Of a stretch of 64,000 nucleotides of DNA, positions 59,629 through 64,000 are shown piece after piece (position 1 is the first letter of the stretch; each line of letters begins with the position of its first letter). Source of the stretch: an uncultured Collinsella sp. (lineage in GTDB: Bacteria; Actinomycetota; Coriobacteriia; Coriobacteriales; Coriobacteriaceae). Location of the stretch: contig CAUBOH010000007.1 in NCBI GenBank assembly GCA_958437495.1, positions 16,707 through 80,706 on the forward strand. The letters run 5' to 3'. The notes beneath the pieces are model-generated. The model searched no databases. It was not told where the DNA came from and saw only the letters and a program-made list of their open reading frames with translations. The position numbers were made by a program, and so were the translations under genes.

Positions 59629-60123
59629 TTATTTTCCTTCCTTCGCGGGCTTGAAGTCATAGGTGGGCTTCAACTTGCACTTTTTAACATCAGAGAAATC
59701 GAGAGTAACGGACTCGCCGTCCTCGAGCTCGAGGGTCACGTTCGTCTCGGTCGCGGCAGCAATCTTGCCGGTGTACTTGCGACGACCCTCAGTGGCGGCG
59801 GAGGTGAGCTCGCAGTCCTCACCCACAAAACGGGCAAAGTCGCGCGGACGGCGCAGCGGGCGCGCCATGCCCGGGCTCGACACCTCGAGCGTGTAGCTCG
59901 AAGAGATGGGGTCGAGCTCCTCAATCACGTCGCCGACCCACTTGGTGTTGGCCGTGACGTCGTTGAGCGACAGGCTCTGACCCTCGGCACCCTCGATACG
60001 CACGCGCACGCAGGGGGCCTTGGTGGCACCCACGAGCTCGACATCGACGATGTCGACATCGTGCTGGGGAGCGACGGCCTCGAGCGCGTCGATAATCGCC
60101 TGCTCGGTCTTGGTCTTGACCAT
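59629..60123 (-). CDS. rimP: Ribosome maturation factor RimP
   Basis: 164 residues, needed for 30S assembly. Conserved: LVGATKAPCVRVRIE, SYTLEVSSPGMARPLRRPRDF and the Sm-like C-terminal domain (YTGKIAAATETNVTLELEDG). The ATG at 60121-60123 follows GGAGGTG. It is first in the run to dnaG, behind a promoter and an internal terminator hairpin. Confidence 0.96.
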   Translation of the reverse strand: MVKTKTEQAIIDALEAVAPQHDVDIVDVELVGATKAPCVRVRIEGAEGQSLSLNDVTANTKWVGDVIEELDPISSSYTLEVSSPGMARPLRRPRDFARFVGEDCELTSAATEGRRKYTGKIAAATETNVTLELEDGESVTLDFSDVKKCKLKPTYDFKPAKEGK

Positions 60124-60143
60124 TGCGGCACCTCCATCCATAC

Positions 60144-60176
60144 AAAAAAGAAGCGGGGCCGAAACCCCACTTCTTT
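60144..60176 (-). terminator. Terminator/attenuator between the promoter and rimP
   Basis: AAAGAAG-GGGG/CCCC-CTTCTTT arms (60147-60158, 60165-60176) with a 6-base loop, then TTTTTT on the minus strand (60144-60149 overlaps the foot of the stem). It lies between the promoter at 60202-60230 and the rimP ribosome site, so most transcripts should stop unless read-through is allowed. Confidence 0.8.
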
Positions 60177-60201
60177 CATTTACAACTTCATTTGCAAGCA
60201 A

Positions 60202-60230
60202 ACTATACCAATACCTGCGAATACGTGCAA
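60202..60230 (-). promoter_or_regulatory. Promoter of the rimP-nusA-infB operon
   Basis: TTGCAC (60225-60230), a 17-base spacer and TATAGT (60202-60207), with an extended TGG before the -10 on the minus strand. This is the best-formed promoter in the window. Confidence 0.8.
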
Positions 60231-60320
60231 GCACAACGCAAACCCGCAGGTCAGCGTGCCCACAGCATCTCCACAAGAATAGAACAATTGCCCGCAGACA
60301 CCCAGACAGGCTGCTGCAAA

Positions 60321-60354
60321 GACGAGGGACGACCCAACCGGATCGTCCCTCGTC
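60321..60354 (-). terminator. Terminator of leuS
   Basis: GACGAGGGACGA/TCGTCCCTCGTC stem (60321-60332, 60343-60354) plus CC/GG pairs, followed on the minus strand by TTTGC. It lies 29 bases after the leuS stop. Confidence 0.7.
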
Positions 60355-60382
60355 TTAAACGCGTCAACTATGCGCGCTGTAT

Positions 60383-62959
60383 TTACTTAACCACCAGGTT
60401 GACCAGCTTGCCGGGCACGCAGATGGCCTTGACGACCGTCTTGCCCTCGAGCCACTTGGCAACGGCCTCCTCGGCGGCAGCCCGCATTTCCTCGTTGGAG
60501 GCATCGCGGGCAACGTCGATGCGGCCGCGGACCTTGCCGAGCACCTGAACAACGATCTGCACCGTGTCCTCGATGGACTCGGCCAGGTCGAACTCGGGCC
60601 AGGCGGCGGTGTAGGCGTTGCCCTCGCAGCCGAGTGCCTCGTGCCACAGCTCGTCGGCCCAGAACGGGCAGATGGGGGCAAGAACGCTCACGATATCCTT
60701 AGCCACGCCGTAGCACAGCGCCTTGTCGCGGTCAGCGCCCTCAGTGGCGTTGAGGTAGGCACTCGCCGCGTTAACGAGCTCCATGACGGCCGAGATGGCG
60801 GTGTTGAACTGGCCGCGATCGAAGTCCTCAGTGCACTTGGCGATGGTACGGTGACGCTCGCGATAGAGCTTCATCGCAACCTCGTCGAGCGCGGACTTGT
60901 CAAAGGCCACGTTGGCGTCACCGGACTGGACGAGCTGCCACACGATACGCCAGGCGCGCTTGATGAAGCGGTTGGCGCCCTCAACGGCCTTGGGGTCCCA
61001 GTCGAAGTCCTTCTCGGGCGGGGCGATAAACAGGATCGCCAAACGCATGGTGTCGGCGCCGTAGGGCTCAATGACCGAGCTCGGAGGCACGACGTTGCCC
61101 TTGGACTTGGACATGGTGTCGCCGTTCTCGTCCTTGACCATGCCCTGGCACAGCAGGTTGGTGAAGGGCTCGTCCACGCTCAGCAGACCCAGGTCGCGCA
61201 GGGCCTTGGTAAAGAAGCGGCTGTAGAGCAGATGCAGAATGGCGTGCTCGATGCCGCCGATGTAGTTATCGACGGGCATCCAACGGTCGGCGGCCTCGCG
61301 GGAGAAGGGCAGCTCGGTGTTGTGCGGGTCGGTATAGCGCAGGTAATACCAGCTGGAGCAGGTGAAAGTGTCCATGGTATCGGTCTCGCGCTTGGCCGGG
61401 CGACCGCAGACCGGGCAGGTGGTCTCGTAGAACTCCTTGCACTCGGCGAGGGTTTCGCCGGCGCCCAGGTCCAGGTTCTCGGGCAGCGTCACCGGCAGCT
61501 GGTCCTCGGGCACGGGCACGATGCCGCAGTGCTCGCAGTGGATGGCCGGGATGGGGTTGCCCCAATAGCGCTGGCGGCTGATGAGCCAGTCGCGCAGACG
61601 GAACTCGACCTTACGACGACCGCAGCCCATGGCCTCGAGGTCGGCCACGATTGCAGCCTCGCCCTCGGAGTGCTTGCCGCCGCGCATGCCGGTGTACTTG
61701 CCGGACTGGACCAGCGTGCCCTCGGCAGCGTGGGCGCAATCCCAGTCGACGGTCTCGGCATGGAAGGTATCGATGGTCTCACCATTGGCCTCGACGGCAG
61801 CGCGGTCGGCATCGTCCAGGATGATCGGCACGATCGGCAGGTCGTACTTGCGGGCAAACTCAAAGTCGCGCTGGTCGCCGCAGGGAACGGCCATGACGGC
61901 GCCGGTGCCATAGTCGGCCACGACGTAGTCGGCAACCCACACGGGGACCTTCTCGCCGTTGACGGGGTTCACCACGTAGCGGCCGGTAAAGGCGCCGTGC
62001 TTCTCGAGGGTGCCCTGGGCACGCTCGACGGCAGAGATATGCTTGGAGTCCTCGACGATCTTGGTGACGGCCTCCTCGTACTCCGTGCCCTCGACGAGCT
62101 CGTGCAGGCGCGCGTACTCGGGAGCCAGGACAAAGAAGGAGACACCGAAGAGCGTGTCGGCTCGCGTGGTGAAGACGGTGATCTTGCCCTCGTCGCCCTC
62201 GATGGGCTCGCCATCCTTGTCGCACAGGGTAAAATCGACCTCAGCGCCCTCGGAGCGGCCGATCCAGTTGGCCTGCATCTGCTTGACGCGCTCGGGCCAG
62301 CCGGGGAGCTTCTCCAGATCGTCGAGCAGCTCCTGGGAGTACTCGGTAATCTTGAAGTACCACTGCTCAAGGTCGCGCTTCTCGGGCTCGGTGCCGCAGC
62401 GCCAGCACTTGCCCTCGGTGACCTGCTCGTTGGCCAGAACGGTCTTGCAGGTGGGGCACCAGTTGACCGGGTTCTTCTTGCGGTAGACCAGGCCCTTTTC
62501 CCACAGCTTCTCAAAAATCCACTGGCCCCAGCGGTAGTAGTCGGGGCTGCAGGTCTTAACCATGCGATCCAGATCGTAGGAGAAGCCCATGCGCTTCATC
62601 GTGGCGAGCGCCTGGTCCATGTTCTTGTACGTCCAAGCGGCAGCCTGCGTGTTGTGCTTGATGGCGGCGTTCTCGGCGGGCAGGCCAAAGGCGTCAAAGC
62701 CAATGGGGTGCAACACGTCGTAGCCGCGCATGCGGGCCTGACGGGCCATGGCATCGCCGATGGTGTAGTTGCGCGCGTGGCCCATGTGCAGGTCGCCCGA
62801 CGGATACGGGAACATCTCGAGCACGTACTTCTTGGGCTTGGATGCGTCGGTGTCGACCGCGAAGAGGTTGGAGTCCTCCCAGGCCTTCATCCACTTGGAC
62901 TCAATAGCCTGCGCGTCGTAGGCAGGGATCTCGTCCTTATGATCTGTGCAATCGCACAT
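60383..62959 (-). CDS. leuS: Leucine-tRNA ligase
   Basis: 858 residues, class I synthetase. HIGH in PYPSGDLHMGHARNYTIGDA, zinc-like pairs CPTC and CWRC (CPTCKTVLANEQVTEGKCWRC), editing domain with TTRADTLFGVSFFVLAP, and KMSKS here as GDTMSKSKGNVVPPS, with Thr in place of the first Lys. The C-terminal domain ends KAICVPGKLVNLVVK. The ATG at 62957-62959 follows AAAGGAG. Residues 2-10 (CDCTDHKDE) are an odd Cys/Asp-rich opening. The leader carries a very long hairpin (62983-63101). Confidence 0.97.
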   Translation of the reverse strand: MCDCTDHKDEIPAYDAQAIESKWMKAWEDSNLFAVDTDASKPKKYVLEMFPYPSGDLHMGHARNYTIGDAMARQARMRGYDVLHPIGFDAFGLPAENAAIKHNTQAAAWTYKNMDQALATMKRMGFSYDLDRMVKTCSPDYYRWGQWIFEKLWEKGLVYRKKNPVNWCPTCKTVLANEQVTEGKCWRCGTEPEKRDLEQWYFKITEYSQELLDDLEKLPGWPERVKQMQANWIGRSEGAEVDFTLCDKDGEPIEGDEGKITVFTTRADTLFGVSFFVLAPEYARLHELVEGTEYEEAVTKIVEDSKHISAVERAQGTLEKHGAFTGRYVVNPVNGEKVPVWVADYVVADYGTGAVMAVPCGDQRDFEFARKYDLPIVPIILDDADRAAVEANGETIDTFHAETVDWDCAHAAEGTLVQSGKYTGMRGGKHSEGEAAIVADLEAMGCGRRKVEFRLRDWLISRQRYWGNPIPAIHCEHCGIVPVPEDQLPVTLPENLDLGAGETLAECKEFYETTCPVCGRPAKRETDTMDTFTCSSWYYLRYTDPHNTELPFSREAADRWMPVDNYIGGIEHAILHLLYSRFFTKALRDLGLLSVDEPFTNLLCQGMVKDENGDTMSKSKGNVVPPSSVIEPYGADTMRLAILFIAPPEKDFDWDPKAVEGANRFIKRAWRIVWQLVQSGDANVAFDKSALDEVAMKLYRERHRTIAKCTEDFDRGQFNTAISAVMELVNAASAYLNATEGADRDKALCYGVAKDIVSVLAPICPFWADELWHEALGCEGNAYTAAWPEFDLAESIEDTVQIVVQVLGKVRGRIDVARDASNEEMRAAAEEAVAKWLEGKTVVKAICVPGKLVNLVVK

Positions 62960-62982
62960 ATCAGCTCCTTTAATCTTAGATG

Positions 62983-63101
62983 GGGTCGGTCGGTTTGGCT
63001 TTATTCGCTACCGCGGACAGTCCTGCGCAAGACGAAGAGCACATTAAGTGCTCTTCTTTGCGTGCGGAACTTGTAGCGAACAAAGCCAAGCCGACCGACC
63101 C
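62983..63101 (-). promoter_or_regulatory. 119-base hairpin leader of leuS with 29-bp arms
   Basis: Arms 62983-63011 and 63073-63101 pair over 29 positions with only two mismatches, both G-U on the minus-strand RNA. Inside are CCGC/GCGG, CGCAAGA/TCTTTGCG and AAGAGCAC/GTGCTCTT stems with an ATTAA loop. The structure fills the leader between the -10 box (63119-63127) and the leuS ribosome site. No T-box GGTGG sequence or specifier is recognisable. Confidence 0.75.
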
Positions 63102-63118
63102 TAAGGTTAACTTGACTG

Positions 63119-63127
63119 ATGATAGCA
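63119..63127 (-). promoter_or_regulatory. Probable leuS promoter (extended -10)
   Basis: TGCTATCAT on the minus strand, between the guaB terminator and the hairpin leader. No good -35 at the right distance. Confidence 0.45.
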
Positions 63128-63135
63128 AATACGAC

Positions 63136-63170
63136 AAGCGAGATGCCTGCGACTTGCAGGCATCTCGCTT
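63136..63170 (-). terminator. Terminator of the IMP dehydrogenase gene
   Basis: 15-base perfect stem (63136-63150 with 63156-63170) and a 5-base loop, 49 bases after the stop codon. The T tract on the minus strand is short. Confidence 0.75.
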
Positions 63171-63218
63171 TATCTAAATAACGTGGTTGATACTCAACCT
63201 TTATGTGCAGCTCTTATC

Positions 63219-64000
63219 CTATCGATAAGACACAGACTGCTGAGAGTCCTTGACGACTACGTCGTGGGCTCCGCCTTCGACGATCGAGGTCGAGCTGACC
63301 AGCGTCAGGCGTGCCTTTTCCTGGAGCTCGGGGATCGAGAGGGCACCGCAGTTGCACATCGTGGACTTGACCTTGTAGAGCGTGCCGCCCACGCCGTCCT
63401 TGAGGGAACCGGCGTAGGGAACGTAGGAGTCGACGCCCTCGACGAAGCTGAGCTTCGCGGCGCCACCCAGGTCATAGCGCTGCCAGTTACGAGCACGCGC
63501 AGAACCCTCGCCCCAGTACTCCTTCATGTACTGACCGTTGACGTTGACGCGCTCGGTCGGGCTCTCGTCAAAGCGGGCGAAGTAGCGGCCCAGCATCATA
63601 AAGTCGGCACCCATGGCCAGGGCGAGCGTCATGTGGTAGTCGTAGACGATACCGCCGTCGGAGCACACTGGCACGTAGACGCCGGTCTCCTCGTAGTACT
63701 CGTCGCGAGCGCGGCAGACGTCGATCAGCGCGGTGGCCTGGCCACGGCCGATACCCTTGGTCTCACGGGTGATGCAGATGGAACCGCCGCCGATACCGAC
63801 CTTGATAAAGTCGGCGCCGCAGTCTGCCAGGAAGCGGAAGCCCTCGGCGTCGACGACGTTACCGGCACCGACCTTGACGTCCTCGCCGTAGTTGGCGCGA
63901 ATCCACTCGATGGTGCGCTTCTGCCACTCGCTAAAGCCCTCGGAGGAGTCGATGCACAGGACATCGGCGCCGGCCTCGATGAGCAGCGGCACGCGCTCGG
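63219..64000 (-). CDS. guaB: IMP dehydrogenase, C-terminal part (cut by window edge)
   Basis: The last 260 codons; the N terminus is beyond the right edge. Catalytic loop GIGGGSICITRETKGIGRG with the active-site Cys in SIC, IMP-phosphate region GGIVYDYHMTLALAMGADF, and flap text NWQRYDLGG (catalytic Arg). This matches the divergent class represented by Tritrichomonas foetus IMPDH (ICITRE and RGQATA) rather than the usual GPGSICTTR form. It catalyses IMP to XMP, the committed step to GMP. The CBS domains, if any, would lie in the missing part. Confidence 0.95.
   Translation of the reverse strand, partial: ERVPLLIEAGADVLCIDSSEGFSEWQKRTIEWIRANYGEDVKVGAGNVVDAEGFRFLADCGADFIKVGIGGGSICITRETKGIGRGQATALIDVCRARDEYYEETGVYVPVCSDGGIVYDYHMTLALAMGADFMMLGRYFARFDESPTERVNVNGQYMKEYWGEGSARARNWQRYDLGGAAKLSFVEGVDSYVPYAGSLKDGVGGTLYKVKSTMCNCGALSIPELQEKARLTLVSSTSIVEGGAHDVVVKDSQQSVSYR

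Noticed and set aside
60641..63076. 811-codon plus-strand frame over leuS
   Set aside because: Antisense of leuS; it even runs through the leuS leader hairpin.
62983..63101. leuS leader as a T-box
   Set aside because: No GGTGG anti-acceptor sequence, no specifier bulge and no T-tracted terminator next to leuS; it is one continuous hairpin.

Overview
The window reads as chromosomal DNA of a gut-type Coriobacteriia, most likely Collinsella or a close relative. This is inference from high-GC codon use, bacterial single-copy housekeeping genes in gram-positive order, an ileS T-box, and two short hairpin repeats of the REP type. No 16S gene is present to settle it. Almost every gene lies on the minus strand. 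The plus-strand exceptions are a small membrane protein (8.9 kb), an iron-type alcohol dehydrogenase (22.3 kb), an AT-rich peptidase E (23.9 kb), a cobalamin adenosyltransferase (27.5 kb) and a DUF134/NifX fusion (32.1 kb).

Layout, left to right; transcription is mostly right to left. 0-8.7 kb: alaS, ruvX, mltG, yqeG, aroK, an AroB-fold protein that has lost its metal ligands, pepP, efp and the start of an Asp23 gene. 8.9-12.5 kb: an orphan membrane gene, then a stress-sigma cluster (DUF948 protein, RsbW-like protein, SigB/F-type sigma, AI-2E-type permease). 12.6-18.8 kb: rarA, dGTPase-like HD protein, an orphan prepilin peptidase, a membrane glycosyltransferase, rluD-like and lspA. 19-23.4 kb: ileS with an isoleucine T-box leader, and a divergent dehydrogenase. 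23.4-25.5 kb: an accessory patch with a 130-bp foldback, the AT-rich peptidase E gene, an IS3 transposase scar and a recombinase scar running into a DUF523 gene. 25.5-32.9 kb: ftsH, cobA, a MATE transporter, an rRNA/tRNA methyltransferase, folA, thyA and the DUF134/NifX gene. 33-43.7 kb: rpmF, plsX, acpP, rnc, smc, ftsY, ffh and, further right, DUF177, a DivIVA-like coiled coil, coaD, rsmD and recG. 45.8-48.3 kb: fakA, a second Asp23 gene and two identical tRNA-Asn genes. 48.6-60.2 kb: a long translation/replication operon, rimP-nusA-infB-rbfA-nrnA-truB-ribF-dnaG, ending with rpoD. 60.4-64 kb: leuS behind a very long hairpin leader, then the 3' part of an IMP dehydrogenase gene.

Functionally this is mostly core biology: translation (three aminoacyl-tRNA synthetases, EF-P, IF-2, RimP, RbfA, bL32, tRNA-Asn), protein targeting (Ffh, FtsY, LspA), chromosome care (Smc, RecG, RuvX, RarA, primase), lipid precursors (PlsX, ACP, FakA), folate/thymidylate and cobalamin. 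The points of interest are regulatory or structural: the ileS T-box, the leuS hairpin leader, a terminator sitting between promoter and rimP, a promoter bracketed by two matching palindromes in front of the DUF134 gene, a Cys/His tail on NusA, and the ligand-less AroB homologue. No CRISPR array, prophage or rRNA operon was seen.
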